Source of the DNA: Lingula anatina
Taxonomy: Eukaryota > Brachiopoda > Lingulata > Lingulida > Lingulidae
Reading direction: 5' to 3'
DNA length: 62,000 nt
NCBI RefSeq assembly: GCF_001039355.2
Contig: NW_019774736.1
Location: 591,805 to 653,804 of the forward strand
In this document: piece by piece, positions 36,136 to 50,602 of the stretch
How positions within the stretch are numbered: position 1 is the first letter of the stretch
Layout: the number at the start of each line of letters is the position of its first letter
Notes under the pieces: model-generated
Database searches by the model: none
Seen by the model: only the letters and a program-made list of their open reading frames with translations
What the model was told of the DNA's origin: nothing
Translations under genes and position numbers: made by a program

Positions 36136-39100
36136 CTCAGGTCAGGAAAGGGAAAGGAAGAGAAAGAGAAAGGCAGAATCATCTGGCATATTTCATCATT
36201 ACTAGAAGTTGATAAACCTGCTTCATTATTATGTGAAGATTTGTTTCATTCCAGGTTTAATGAACATTTACAAGCTTTAAGTGAAAAATGTCTTCATTAA
36301 CAGTTCCTGTGCACATAGCACCCAAGGGGCAATTAATAGAAAATGAAGAAATCAGCGGCCCAGCCATCACCATTTCTAGGTAATGAGACTACTTGAAACT
36401 GCCTTGAATACCTACAGCAGAATGCCCCCTTCATTTATTAATAAACCAGAGACAAGAAAAAAAATATTTACAACGTACTATATTATGGGGTGAATGAAAC
36501 TAATTATGTTAAGGAAACTCATGAATACTTTGAAATGTACACACATATATATATAGCTGCAAATAGATGGATTCATGCACTTTTTTCAGATCACACATGG
36601 TTAAGACACCCACATACTGGATTGCATCTTTTACCCAGTAAATTCAATAAAATTCTCAGTAAATTCAATACAAGTCTGAGGTTTCAAAACCTATTAAGTG
36701 TAAAGCTTTTAAATCTCACAGCTGGAACACCAGAACTAATTCAACATAAAAGATTTGGCTACCCCCATGTGTGGGTGTGGAATCCCAACTGCAGGCATGC
36801 AAATATTTCTTCTTCATAAACCATATTGTAATCATAATATAGTATCAGTCTAATAAAATAATTTTGCTAATCTATTTCAATATCTATTTATCTACTGATA
36901 TAAATCAGTTAATGTGCTCTTAACCTATCCCTTTCGGTATACTCACAGTAATCAATAACCATACTGTTTTTTGCTTACTGATCAATCACCATCATCAAAA
37001 GGAAAAGGTGTGGACACAAGACATGACTCGTGAACAAGAAAATTTATGACCCTTCTTAAAGTAGATGTGCAAGATTATATGAGACAAAAATGCAATCCTT
37101 TGAAATCTGCATAATAGTTGGCACGAGGTGAAAAAACACCAGATTCAACTCTGTTTTGAAAGATCTGTTACATGCACTATGTTTTATACATATTGTAAAA
37201 CAGATGATAACTAAATGTGTAGTATGGCTGGAGGAAAGGCTGTGCAAGGGCACTGTTGTATAGGTAAGGAGGGAGCCAGGTAAATACGGGTAAGTGAAGA
37301 TTTTTGAGAAGGTTGTGTGATTATCTTAACCTCAAAACAGCTGCAAAACCAGGTAGGAGGGCTAGCACCTATCATCTCCTATAGGCAAATGACTCAATGA
37401 TTGGCACCTCCCCTACACCTCCCCCATTCCCACCTTTCAGAGATATCAACCCTGACACTGCAAACTGAATGCTCCTTTAAGGTGAGGCATACTTTCACAT
37501 TTCAGACAATCCCAGCAATTCATATTAACATAGTGTGAAAAGGTATCACTTCATAATCTAAGGAGCATTCACAGTCCAGTTGGAACAACTAAACTTAGAG
37601 CCATATCTCCGCAGACTGTAATTCTGATGTCTAAACACCTAAGCATATAATCTGTAGGGATGGTGTGTAACTTTACAGTGGCAACGTGCATGAGAATGTG
37701 GTTACATTGGCCATCTATGTGGGTGCACTTGTATATGATGTAGGTCTGCTGTGACAAATGTTCACTATGATAAAATGCGAGAACAGATGCTTCTAGAAAC
37801 TGTGAAACTGGGGCAAAGTGCTACCATCTTAAAATTTTGGTAGCAAAGTTCTCGTAATAAACTGTAGGTGTAATCTATAATAAAACTCTTTTCCTGGCAA
37901 TTAGTTTCACCATTTTCCACCACGTGAGTGATGAGTGAGCTTGACGAATTGGAAGTATAATTTGAAGCACTGTGCATATGCGGAAACCAGGGACGCACTT
38001 AGGTTATGAGGGCCAACTTTCGAATTTCAGTAGAGTAGTCAATAAATCCATTTTCCCCTACAATGCATGTATAAGCACAGCCTTACTGGGTACAAGCAAC
38101 ATCTTGCCAATTGTGATATGGCAAATTGACCTAGTTATTGTAATAAAGGAATGTCCTAATACTTTTTCAGAATATTGAACCTCTGCTTTCGAAATAGTGG
38201 ACTTTCATCATGGCAAACCCCAGATTTAAGGGGAAAAAACTTATAGGATTTTATAGCAATTTTCTTCATTTTTGGGAATAGGGGACCTTTCTCATAGAGA
38301 ATCTTGGTTACATACAGCTGATCACATCTATGGCTAAAAATAATAAGACGTCTGTTGAGATAGAATATGGTGTAGTTAAGAGGTTAAAACTGAACTGCAA
38401 ATGTGATTTTACAAGAAAACCAAAAGCCGTGCTCCAACACAGATTTAAACACCACAAGGACATTAACTAACAGAAAATTGTGTTAAAACCCAGGTCCAGC
38501 AGAATTTATTTACTTTGATTCTGGTGGTTTTGAATAATTGACTTCTTATTCCCTGGATCTTAAATTACATTTTTCTAAAGAGGATCACAAATATTGACCA
38601 ATGAGGCTACTGAAATAACAAACTTGCCCTTAGCTTTCCCAGTCTAAGATAAAAATATATGTAGATATATAGAGTATTACTGCCTGAGCAGTTGTCATGA
38701 CAGTCATGTGAGCGTGAGTGAGTTGACCAGTTGATCACTGCCATTAGGGCATGTGCTGATGTGGCATTTTGTCAGTTGAGTTATTGAATGGTGAGTGGGT
38801 GGTACGGTGAACTACCCTCTATAAGGGCCACGAATTGATGACTGATTGATTTTTTTCACTAGATATTCACAGATATGTCTCTGGCTAATTCAAGCCAGTT
38901 TTTCCACTGTGAGTGTAAATTTTTAAGTGGAATTTATTTTAACAGTCAGCTTGCCTCTAGGATAGAGTAATATAGACTCAAGAAATTAAAAAAAAAACTT
39001 TCATGTATACTGTAGTTATTACAGCGTTCTATGGTATTTTCTGGTATTTATGGAATTTTTCAGTATTGTGCAGTATTCTATGGTATCCTATGGCACCTAC

Positions 39101-39561
39101 AGTGTATCAAATATACAATGGAAAAAAGTGCTTACAGTATATTATGCTAACAAAAGAGTTTCTATTTTTATTTTACTGTACAGCAGTTATATACAGTGTC
39201 AGAAAAAATTAACATGAATCTTTATTTTTAGTAAAACCAACTACAATAAAATGAAACCATGTTTTTTCTAGGCTCAAATTAATGGACTAGCGGTATAACA
39301 AATGTACAATAAGCCCCAAAACAATAATGCACAATATGAGACTCAATGCCATCTCCATATGTGTAGTCATCAATTCATCGATACAACCTAAACAAATATC
39401 ATCAGCTTTGTTTTTCTTACAATTTACTTGCCTTGATGTAATTCGGCAATCAATCACAGACAGCACCAATGGAGAAGAGTTCTACCAATTCTTGTGTTTC
39501 GGTCTATTGACAATTACCAACTCAAACTAATTAAAAAGCACATCACAAAGAAAAAAATTCC

Positions 39562-39564
<3 letters not shown>

Positions 39565-39613
<49 letters not shown>
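39565..39613. repeat. (GA)n microsatellite
   Basis: Uninterrupted GA repeat of about 24 units in non-coding sequence. Confidence 0.95.
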
Positions 39614-39615
<2 letters not shown>

Positions 39616-42600
39616 GTCTTATGGAATTAAATGCAGTGCCAATTATATACAATTAAGTTTAATGATACTACAAATTGATAGATCTCAAAATAATCTAAAA
39701 TATTTAAGATGATGAATGACTTGGTTTGCATAAACCAGATGGTTCTCTCATGTGCAAATAAACCTTATATCAATTGCAACTAATTGAGCAACTTAATTAG
39801 TAGCAATCATACACAAAAGTTAAGGTAATGGTACTAGAAGCATTAAATCAGCCCATTTTCTCCAAAATTACATATACAGAGATAAATGATCCTTCAGTAG
39901 TCAGCATATATATATATATATAATAGTTGGACAACAAAAGAGGATGAATATTTGGCAAAGTTCACATTTACATTTGGCAAGACAGCCGTCTACATCCTAC
40001 TTCCTTGTGCTTGCAGTGCAGTTGTTTAAAACCCCTTGATTAAAAATTTATACAATGTCCTGCAGCAGTCTGGCTTTGTGATCTTGAAAAAAAAAGGTAC
40101 ACTATCACTTCCTCACGCAAGATGTACCTAAGAGGAAAAAAAAAAAGGTCTTCACTCTTGTTTTACTGAATAAAATTAAAAACTATAAATGAAAGAACTT
40201 GGGAAGATTTTGTCCAAGGGAGACAAACAGCCCGTCCCAAGTTTAACACTAAACTTATATGTGTATTAGTGTGTGTGTATGTGTGTTTGTGTGTGTGTGT
40301 GATGAGGGCCACATTTAATTTTTAGTTCATTTCTTTTTTACAACTGAAGACAACCTAATGTGACAGTTCATGGAATTTTGAGGCAAAATTTAAAATACTA
40401 TCATTATTCAGTTTATATGACTCAGTGATGCATAGAATGAGACTAGTTTATCAATGAAAGAGGTCATTTGTGGTATCTTTATCTTAAACTGTTATATTAT
40501 TTGATAGCCTACACATACTTCTCAGGAGTCACGTAGCATCCTTTTCCAATAATAATATGAATGCTCAAAATGAAATATACATACAAACTGAAAAATGTAA
40601 TCAAGGCATATTTTGTAACTCACTTGAAACATGTAGCTATAGGGTAATGGCTGGCTACTCCCAAACTTCAACTATAATTTTTCTGCCAAAATTCCAATCA
40701 GTACAGCCTTTTATCTACAAGCACTTGGTCTTTCTAAAATTTCTGATGGTGGAAATCTTTTCTTTTTTATTTCCTCAATAAAACTTCAATATTTAAAGAC
40801 AATCCACCTTCCTGACAAACAACTGCACCTCATTTTTGCACAACATATCAATTTTACAATTAATTTGATAAAACATTACAGCACAGCTATCTGAGTTTTA
40901 AACTTGATTCAGTGCCAGAATAATACAGTGACTTGAAAATATGCCACTTTGTTTGAAAAAGGATTGGTTACCCTGTAATAACAAATCTAGGCATTGATTT
41001 TTACATGGAGGTGGTAGTGTGTTTCTCAAACTCTTCCTTGAGGAGTCCCTTTGAGACACTAATTACAGCCTGATCATTTGTTCAGCTGTAATTACCTGGA
41101 AGAATGATACAATTCAATAAAGTAAACAAGAGAAAAAAAAGCATCTTATCCTGTTGTAAAGAAGCTGCGTCAAATCAGTAGTATGTTTTATATGCAGTGG
41201 TAGCAGCACGCAACCTGTGCATTTCTCATGCCGTTGAACGTCTTCTTCTTACCTCCTAGTCTGATTGAATTGCTCTCAGCAGTTCTTCTTAACACGACAT
41301 GTGCAAATTCTTATTACATTTTCATCAATTACAATAACAGTCTACTACTGGATCATATTCAATACAATTTATTTAACAATTACAATTAGGCTGATGACAA
41401 CCTGGGCTCTCGCTGAGATTTAACATTTCTGCCAAGGGATAAAAAGTATCTCATATTCAGCTGATGGAATTTTTGGTTTCTATTCCCTATTTAAGTGTCT
41501 GATCTTAAATTGATGATAAAATGTTTTTTTTTTGCATTTTTCATTCACTGTGTTTGGCCAAACTACATGTGCTTTGGGGTTGAGCCAGTTAGCTAATTAG
41601 CTAAAGCAAAAGTTATGTTGCGGTAACTCAACAAAGATACCAATATTGATAAAATGAAGTGAAATATATACTTAAGTGATTAGAAGAGTTCAAACCAATA
41701 CAGAACTAAAAAGTACCACAATGATAATATTTGTGGTTTTATGTACTGCTAAAAAACAGTAACAATTCAGCTGGTATGATCATCTGCAATTTAGCTCCAC
41801 TTTTGCCGGTATTGTGGAATAATTTCAACGAAACAAATTATTTCAAATCAATTCACAAAAAAAGTAGAAAATAAGACAATACCAAAGGTCCTAAATCAGC
41901 CTTTGTAGTTTTATCTATTTAATTATAAGAGAAAGGAAGACTTTCAGTTTTTATACAATATGCACAACTGAGGAAATAACTGTCTGCTTGGGTTCAATTA
42001 TGTCATTGAAAAATTGGATAACAGCATATCTTTTATTTATTCACAAAATTACCCTGCAATGACTGGCACTGGGAGCAAGTTGGAGTTTATAATCCCCCAT
42101 TAATTATTTACTTTCTAACTAAAAGCAAGAAATTATGGCATGAAGAAGAAATTCCTAAAGAAGTTTTGAAAATGATGTTTTTTTTTTTTTTTACAATTAT
42201 GCTAAGACTCTTCAATAATAATCACAGACACCCATGTGCATTGGAAATGTATAACAAGAATTCATTGCATATATTGTGACATAAATACTGTTTTCATCAA
42301 CAAAAAGATGACAATTATGTGCATCATGAACATCACGCAAATTGGATCTGCAAAGGTATTTAATAATTCAATGCACACATTGGATTCTTAAAATAGAACT
42401 GCACTCAGGACAGGAGTGCACAATGCTCTACAAGCCACAGTTATCATCTTATGTAACAATTTCATTCTGATTGTAATTTTGTAGGTGTTTTAATGTAGTT
42501 ATAAGACAAAAAAATTAAGTAGCCATACTGGAAGGCAGGCCCGTAGCCAGCAATTTCAAAAGGGGCGTTCTTTTTCTAAAAAATTGACCCTTTAACCATG

Positions 42601-45600
42601 AAACCTTTGTGTACCTAGATAAAATTTTATCCAGAGGGGGCCTTTTTCCAGCAAAACGGTTCTTCTGACCCTCCCCTCCCCCATGGGAAGGTGAAAGCTA
42701 GGACTTCCAACAATAGGAAATACAATGGTGACCAAGAGCCCTCATTTTTCCAGAGCACGTTTTACAGTGATCTCCAGAACACATTTTACAATGAAAACAA
42801 GAACATTTCTCAGTTCCTTGTAAAAAAAAATTAAACAGCTTTTTTTCTGCTTTGCAGACATATTTAGAAGTTCACCTTCTTGTATACAGCTTCCCTTATC
42901 CCTACCACTTTAAGCATGGAAGGGTCAATGGAAGTTTATAGGATATTAAGTCTTTGATGTCATCTCACCAGCTCATGTGTATCTAAAGTGAATATCAGCC
43001 TAGTATTTTACCTGCTGCTCTAACCAGGGACACTGGGATAAGAAAGGTTAGAGCCTATAACAATGTTATCTACAGACTGAGAAATGCTACTGGGTACTTT
43101 ATTGCTAGTTTGAAGACCGGTTTGAGATATATGCTTTCTTTTATTGGCATTGTTCAATAGAAGGATCTTTCAACAGGGCTGTCAAATAAAATGTATGTTC
43201 AAATATGGATTTTTTTTATTTGGACAAATGGATTGATTTGCCTCTTGCATTAGATGATGGTAAAAAAAGTACCACGACCTTTGGTTACGATAGATAATAA
43301 CCAATGAAATGGTGACAAAAATATTATCAAACATACAGGAAACAAACAACAACGACAAAAAATAATAAAGAGAATTTACAACTGTATTCTAAACATGCTC
43401 CTCGGATGCTTTACCTGTGATACTTCTCATGGAGCAATTATCTGTCAATTTTCAATTATGTTAGATATGCGATAAAAATTAATTTCAGAATAGCATGATC
43501 TCATATTTCCAGACGTTTGCTTGATTCCAAACTAAATCTACATTAGGTCATCATTTAGTTTAAGACCCATTTTAGGATGATGCATGGACAATGTTCTGGT
43601 TGACAGAATTCCCTTTCCCTTGCAGGTACATATGGATAGATATAGACTTTAGTACCTCTTGTAATGTAGAATTTAGATCAAGGTTTTACAGGTGTTTTTA
43701 TGGCAGAAATTGATACCAAACACACATCTGACAACTATTTTCCGAACAATAATTTAGGTTGGTAAAATGGCAATTTTCAAAATGGCAGACAAAAAACCCT
43801 AACAAGAGTCTCATCACTGACAATTGAAGCCACCATGGTTTGTTATATGCCTTTTCTTATGTTTTTAGCATTGTAAAACCCAATACCCTTATGTTAGCAC
43901 CGCCATTGTTCTATTTCAAATTGAATTTGGTATACCTTGTGTGCTGATAGTTCATTGCTAAGCTCGACAGAAGAATCAGAATTTCGGTCACAAGAATCTC
44001 AGTAACAAGGAGAGATAAAAATGTCTCGAGTTCTGTAAATGTGAATTATAAGAAAAATGCAACATGATTATAACCTCAAACAACCAAAATATCTTAAAAC
44101 TATTTAAAAAGGATGTACGATGTACCTTTGTTCTACATGTATAAAGCTGGGGAAATAATCATTATCACAAACTGAGACTTGCAAATTAGTTGCCAAGGAA
44201 ATATCCAATGTCTGGATCTCCAAGAATATCCATCCTCTCTTTGAGAAGAACATTCTCAAAAGAATAATAGTGGATAATAATACATTCAGAGAACTTCTGA
44301 AGCTGTGTTATAGTACATGACGTACATGAATAGTGCATGATGGATGGTATATATATATATATATATATATGACGGTAAAGGAGTTAAATGTTAACATGAC
44401 AAAGAATGTTTTGAAGAACAACCCTCAAATGATTAATTAGTGAACTCAAGCCAGAAATCGCAGCAAAAATCAGAGAAATCTCCAAAGAAAATGTGTTCCA
44501 GTAATTGAAAATTTTGTGTACCATATGCAAGTGTGCCTCCAATGCTGGGGAGGGGGGGGGGGGCAACCAAGATAACTGGGAAATAATCGTACACAGACTG
44601 AAGTTTTAAGTCCAGCAAATTTCGTAAAATTTGATGGACCTCTGTAAGATTAAATACTTTTTTATGGATTGCTTTTTTGGGGTCAAATTGTAAATCCCAT
44701 CCAAAAGATGTTGAGAGCTCTTAGCACTTCTCATTTTGACTGACCAAGATGTTTGAGGTGGATCATTATCTCTTTTATCTAAGAGTATGGCTTTTCAGTA
44801 TAGCTTGTCAGTAAACTGCCAGCACTCATGGTATATGAACCGACTCCCAAATGTACCAATCACAATAATATTATCAGAAATTGATTCTACAACTTGTAAA
44901 ACATAAACACTTGGCACACATTACAGTGCTTTAGTTGTTGATGGAACTCTAGGTAGGCTTTTTTGTCTGCATTTTGAAAATTGACAATTTACTGACATAA
45001 ATAAATATTGTAGAAATAAATAATTGTCAGATTTGTGTTCAGCAGCAAATTTTGCCTCCAAAAACATGTTTTAGAATATTTTTTTAGATTTACCCTGTCC
45101 TTCACTACCCATAATTCATTTGTGCTTCTGGGAAGTTATCTTGTTTCTTCAAATGGAAAATAAGTCTTGTTGCATTATTTCTATGACTTTATTTCTATGA
45201 CATTATTTCTCCTCTTCCTGTCTCACATACACTTCACAAGATAAACCCAATACGGAGGACACTCAGGAGTGTCCATCTATGAGAACTAGGCACATACCTG
45301 GTTTTGCTACAAAATCCTGCAATTTCTTGACCTTTCTTTTATACATTTCTACTAATAATCTGACTGGAATTAGCCTCCTGTGCTTTTAACCGACCTGTCA
45401 ACCATAGCATGCAAAACACACGTATAAAACCTTTAAAATTTTTATATAAAATGCAGAAATGTAAACAACTGAAAGAAATTTGCAAAACAAAATCCGAAGT
45501 ATTTTTGCTTACATACACTTTGTTATGGTACATATACCTGTTCAATGATTATGGCAGAAAAAGGAAGAATACACCCATACAAAGTGATAGACAGACAAAG

Positions 45601-46407
45601 CAAACAAAAACTTAGATTTCAAGACCTATCCTGGTACTATCCCGATAACAAAGATGGTAGCAATGAAAAATACCTATATCATACAGGTACAGCTGAATGA
45701 CTTAACCAACAGTGTATCCATAATTTAAGCTATCATTACGAAATTTACACTGTGTAATTACAGTATAGCATGATTAACATTATTTTTTGTTTTTTCTCTA
45801 CACAATCTCAGAGAACATTATTTACAAATAAAACATTACAATTAAAACAATAATTTATTTGCGTATTTCACATTTAATAAATTTTGATATCTTTCAATAT
45901 AAACCTAATTCAGTGTGAAATACACTTGGCAAAAAACATATGACAAGTGTTGCAACCTTTCTGAGAACAGTAACTGTTATTTATATATAATGACTTTGGC
46001 GTAAATAGCTATTCACATCATAAATATTGTAATACTCAGTACTCACTGTACTAAACACTGATCCAAAACAAACAATATCAAGTACGACATCAGCAACACA
46101 GAATAAAAATGGACCTCTTGAGATTACAAGTGATGAATTGTAATGCACAACAAATATATTCATGATAAAAAAAAATGTAGCATCTTCCTTACAATCAAAC
46201 CTATATATCTAGGTTTATCAATGGAAAATACCTTGAGATCTTCAATCCAAAGAAAAACATGAGATTGATCCAATCCGGCCACTAATATCCTGCCAAGAAT
46301 TATCTGCCAATTAGAAATGTTCAAATGCTTTAAGGAAAAAAAAACACTGAAGCAAACCGTCTGATGCACAGCAGATTATTACAGACATCTATTATCCATC
46401 AAGACAT

Positions 46408-47604
46408 TTATACTGCTGTTCCATCCGTACTTGTCTGGCTATGACCCACTAGTTTCAATTGCTTATTATTAAGACTGCCATCTTTCACCAATAAACTGCC
46501 TCCAGGAAATCTCTTCACTCGGGTCGGACACACCCTGCTCAATAATTTACGATATCCCTCACGCACATCCCCCAGACGCACGCCATAGATGACAGGGTCA
46601 CAGAGACTGTTGGCAAAGAAGACAAGGCTACATATCTGATGAAAAATTTTTATTGTTGGGTTATTGTTCTTCACATGAATTATCACTAATGCATCTGCTA
46701 TTCCAGGAAACCAGAAAATAAAGATAGTTGCAAAGAGAATAGCAATAGTTGCATCCAGTTTGGCTGCTGGCTGCCGGCTTGGTTTAGAATCAGAGGAGTT
46801 ACTCATGTGACTCTGAGTTTGTCGTTTATTGTATTTCATTTGTTTTTTGATTTCTCTATACATGATGACATAAATCACACTCACCCCACAACTGATGGCT
46901 ATGAGTATTGTGGCATAAGAGTACGATACAATTTGGCTATAGATGCCTTCATACATGTCGCAGGCAGATATATTTGGCAACTCCTGGTACAGTGCATATG
47001 GATATGCTATCCCATGGATAAGAACAATCACACCAAAGACAACCAACCAAGATCCCAATATACAATAATTAATTCTCTTGTCAGTCACGATGCGGCCGTA
47101 TTCCAGTGGTTTGATCACTGCGATGTACTGGTTGACAACTAAAGCGGATGTGGCTAAGAGTGGTGCTAATAGAGACAAATAAGACACTTCCAAGAACACC
47201 CTGGCAGCACAGATTGCAGGATGGGTATTTGTAAGGTTAAGAGCAGTGTAGATGTAGATGACTGTTCCAATCATTGCCAGGGTGGCAACTAGAAGGTCAG
47301 CCACAGCCAAATTGATCAGCAGGTAGTGGAAAGCACATAAAGGCCGTCTGATATGAAGTAAAGCCAGTAAGGAAACAAAGTTTTCCAAGAATCCAGTGGC
47401 TGATAATACCAATCCAGCGGTTGTAAAGGGAACCTGTTCAAAGTGCTGGTCAGCTGTGGTGTTGCCTGATACATTTTCCCTCAAGAGTGTTGAATTTGGC
47501 GGGTGAAGTGCTGAAATCATTTCATTTATATCTACCATGCTGAGATTGTACATTATGACGTTGGCATTCACATTTGCCACTTTGTTTAAAGTTTCCGAGT
47601 CCAT
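46408..47604 (-). CDS. rhodopsin-class (class A) G-protein-coupled receptor, intronless
   Basis: A single 398-codon ORF with an extracellular N-terminus of about 60 residues carrying sequons at Asn20, 37, 44 and 48, and seven hydrophobic segments at about 62-84, 93-118, 133-155, 179-203, 222-247, 284-308 and 320-342. Class A marks are present: Asn75 in TM1, LAVAD with Asp103 in TM2, and DPVIY (336-340) in TM7. Others are altered: the DRY triplet is NQY (158-160) and the CWxP motif is FWFP (297-300). A basic third loop and a 50-residue tail with Cys359 follow. DPxIY and the short loops recall the melanocortin/adenosine/cannabinoid-like part of class A, but I cannot assign a ligand. Such receptors act at the plasma membrane through G proteins; loss of the Arg of DRY may change constitutive activity or coupling. 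It could be one of an expanded orphan group. Confidence 0.9.
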   Translation of the reverse strand: MDSETLNKVANVNANVIMYNLSMVDINEMISALHPPNSTLLRENVSGNTTADQHFEQVPFTTAGLVLSATGFLENFVSLLALLHIRRPLCAFHYLLINLAVADLLVATLAMIGTVIYIYTALNLTNTHPAICAARVFLEVSYLSLLAPLLATSALVVNQYIAVIKPLEYGRIVTDKRINYCILGSWLVVFGVIVLIHGIAYPYALYQELPNISACDMYEGIYSQIVSYSYATILIAISCGVSVIYVIMYREIKKQMKYNKRQTQSHMSNSSDSKPSRQPAAKLDATIAILFATIFIFWFPGIADALVIIHVKNNNPTIKIFHQICSLVFFANSLCDPVIYGVRLGDVREGYRKLLSRVCPTRVKRFPGGSLLVKDGSLNNKQLKLVGHSQTSTDGTAV

Positions 47605-47924
47605 ACGTGCTGCTTTTTTTAAAACATATATTCTCTTGGTCTTGAAATTTTTCTGAAATTATAGGATCATAGAGCTTGCCCAACTTGCATGCCAATGTTT
47701 AACTAACATAAAACTGTCTTCTTTTCACTGGCAATTCCAACCACTGCGCTTTTCAACTTGTGACAATAACATTGCATGTTCTGATGACCCTTTCTTTACT
47801 TTTTTAAAGAACATTGCCTGAGGCTACTGATGAACAAGTGTCCAACTTCCACGTTTGCTCTGCTGTAAGGATTGTGCCTGCAACATTTATCCTCTCTGGC
47901 ATGCTTCACTGGTACCTCCACTGG

Positions 47925-47954
47925 ATTGGCCAATATTTTAGCCAATTATCCAAT
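47925..47954. promoter_or_regulatory. CCAAT-box cluster upstream of the GPCR
   Basis: Within 30 bp there are three CCAAT words (47930, 47942, 47950) and one on the opposite strand (ATTGG at 47925), followed by an E-box CAGCTG. The cluster is about 320 bp before the GPCR start codon. NF-Y binding is inferred from the motif. Confidence 0.4.
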
Positions 47955-50518
47955 CACAGCTGCTCCACAATGAGAGTGGGCTGGAACTGGTATGCCGTAT
48001 ATCAACTGAGAACACAATCATGACCTTCATGTACGGAGATAGCCAGAAGAAAACACACTACTGCTCTATCTAAAGGAACTAAAAGAAACTGCTGAACATA
48101 GCTGTTTCTAGTTTTATCACTGGCATATGTCCACATACATAATAGTGATTAGCCACCTTCTCAGTGGATGTTGGTACAATTAGCATGCAATGTGTTCTAT
48201 ATGCGGGCTACAAGGTTTCCTGTTCAAGCAAATAACAGGTATATTACCAGCTACTGAAATTTTCTATGTGCAGACATATTAAAGCAACAGGTTGAAGCAG
48301 CATATGCTTGGTAACTGGCAATAAAACACATGAAGTCACAGTTGTTAATGAAATACTAGATAGTTCATCTCAGGCAGCATCATCTACCATATTGCTGTCA
48401 CTGATTCTCTATACCTAACTGCCTCTGCCTACAAGTATTTTCACTTGATCATTCCACTTAAGTGCCATTACATGCATAGCATGTCCCAAGAACCAGAAAC
48501 TGATGTGGCATTCTCTGCAATAATGCCAACAGTAATTTGGGAGTAATGACGAGTGTAATGTCGTCAGTGTCACCAAAAGGAAGAGTACATTATATTAAGG
48601 TCTTCTCGGCATAACCATAACAACAAGATATAATTAAAAGAATGGCGTTCAGGACATAAACAGTCTCAGTTTCATGGTAATCAATTTTGCAGTAAATGGT
48701 GATCAATAGAGATATATTCCAGGATACATTATTAACTGATCTTTCATTAAACATTTTTTATTGGACTGGAAGTTTCTCTGATCAGTCAAGATAGACAAAG
48801 CTGTACATAAATTGTTTTCATTGCCCTTAAAGCAGCACAACTTGACCCAGCATTTAAAGGTAGCCTAGGCTATATACTATTATAAAAACGGGTTGGAATC
48901 TCATACTTGCAGGGCACTTTTGATTGCAATTTGCAACCTGGAAACTTGGGCCTCCTACACAGTTGCTACATATTTCATAATTTATCTCAATTTCTCTTCA
49001 GAAAGCCAACTGGGTTTCATAAAATTTCATTATGAATTAAAAGCAGTCAGTACTCATACAATAGAACCTTATTTTGAAAGTAATATCATTGTAAATGGAC
49101 AGGACATTTTCATGAAATAAATACCATAATTTAGACTTTAAAAAGAAGTTAAAAGGATAATGGAATATGATTCCCAAACTTCATCAACCTCTGAAAATAC
49201 ATTACTTGATTTTGAGTAACAAAACACTCACTTTTCATGTTAGTAATCTAAGTCTTAAGTTACAAATCCATAAATTCCAATTTGAAATATTTAAATTACT
49301 CTAATTAAGATCTCATTTTACAATTTTCCATCACTGCAGGATGTGATTAACTGGACTAAATAATTTAGGAGCTTTTTGTTATGGATCTAAATTTCAGTTC
49401 AATCACAATATTATGTATTCATGTTTCTCATAATAAAATAATATGATGATTACCATAATTCACACCCTTTTTTGTATTCAGAATCTGCAATCCACTCTTT
49501 TATTTTGGTAGTAAAATAAAACAAATTACCAAATCAAAGCAGCACTGTTGGTTTCCAAAGAGTAAATCAAGCATGCACAAGGCCTGTGCTCAAACTAGCT
49601 AGTTTCCAAACAAAACATAGCTTTAAATCAGGGGAAAACTTTCCATACAAGTATTTCTCCAGAGAGCTCAGTCTAGCCATCATCTGAACAGCAAGTTTCC
49701 TCAGACGGCCAGAAGGCATATACAAAATTTTGCTGATATGACCACTTGATTTGAAATTTGCCTGTTAAATTCCCAGAAGGCATTTTGAAGTATCTAGATT
49801 ATTAGATGTGCCCATTTCGACTAGCTGTTACCACAATCTTGAGGAAAGCCCTGCTTCTTAGGAAAAGATATTTTTATGTTACCAAAATGTCGTCAACAAA
49901 TAAATAAAAAACAGAACCCCTTAATGTCCACTACATATGCAGACTATGAAAGTTCTATAACATGTCAACTGATAATCTTATAGTATATTACAGAATTTGA
50001 GGGTTGAGTATCTCTCTTACTTTTGCTATCAATTTAACACTTAGAGTCAAGTTAAATCAATAATCTGAGAACTAAGTGCTAAGCCATTTAACAGTTATGA
50101 TATATGGCAATCAACCATACAAAAAAAAAAAAAAAAAAAAAAAGATTCCTAAAAAATACAGTATCCTCCATGTACCAGTAGGTAAATGAGGTGATAATAG
50201 CATCATTTCACAATGAGAAGGAAGGAGGATAGTTCTCTAATCTTTACATTTCTTTAACTGAATATTCCTCCACACTAACAGATGAAAATGTAGAGGTTTC
50301 ACTTCCTTTCATCATATTTAAAGGAGTAAATCAATAAATTCTATCATCATAATCATTTCTCAGTGAAACAACTGTGTTGTCCCATGATAGACTGAAGAGG
50401 ACATCAAAGGAACATGATGTCTGTGTGACCCCCTTATTTCATAATTGATTTTATCTTAATGTGTGAAGGCATGCAAACATATTTCTTAGGCAATTGTCTA
50501 ATAAAGACATTGGTAATA

Positions 50519-50520
<2 letters not shown>

Positions 50521-50574
<54 letters not shown>

Positions 50575-50602
50575 AGAGAGAGAGAGAGAGAGAGAAAGAG
50601 AG
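50521..50602. repeat. compound (TG)n-(AG)n microsatellite
   Basis: About 23 TG units followed after a few bases by about 14 AG units. Overlapping minus-strand ORFs are artefacts of this tract. Confidence 0.95.

Larger units (their letters stand above)
34308..46407. other. long non-coding stretch with one exon candidate
   Basis: Apart from the terminal-exon candidate at 35993-36135 I see no supportable coding sequence. Contents include (GA)n at 39565-39613, (TA)n near 39908-39921 and 44351-44370, a TG-rich tract near 40266-40301, a repeat fragment near 42537-42570 (GCCCGTAGCCAGCAATTT, resembling dispersed repeat termini), and the 16-bp palindrome TTAGCTAATTAGCTAA at 41589-41604. The final part before 46408 is presumably the GPCR 3' untranslated region, with AATAAA on the minus strand at 45859-45854. 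Confidence 0.4.

Noticed and set aside
41247-41300. Minus-strand segment reading HVVLRRTAESNSIRLGG before a GTAAG donor, which recalls the LRRTK motif of SNF2 helicases and might be a TTF2 exon.
   Set aside because: The frame is closed by TAA just upstream, the possible acceptor has no pyrimidine tract, and the residues after LRRT do not follow the family.
42537-42700. GCCCGTAGCCAGCAATTT at the start of a possible dispersed element.
   Set aside because: Only one terminus is recognisable, with no inverted partner or target duplication, so it was mentioned but not called as an element.
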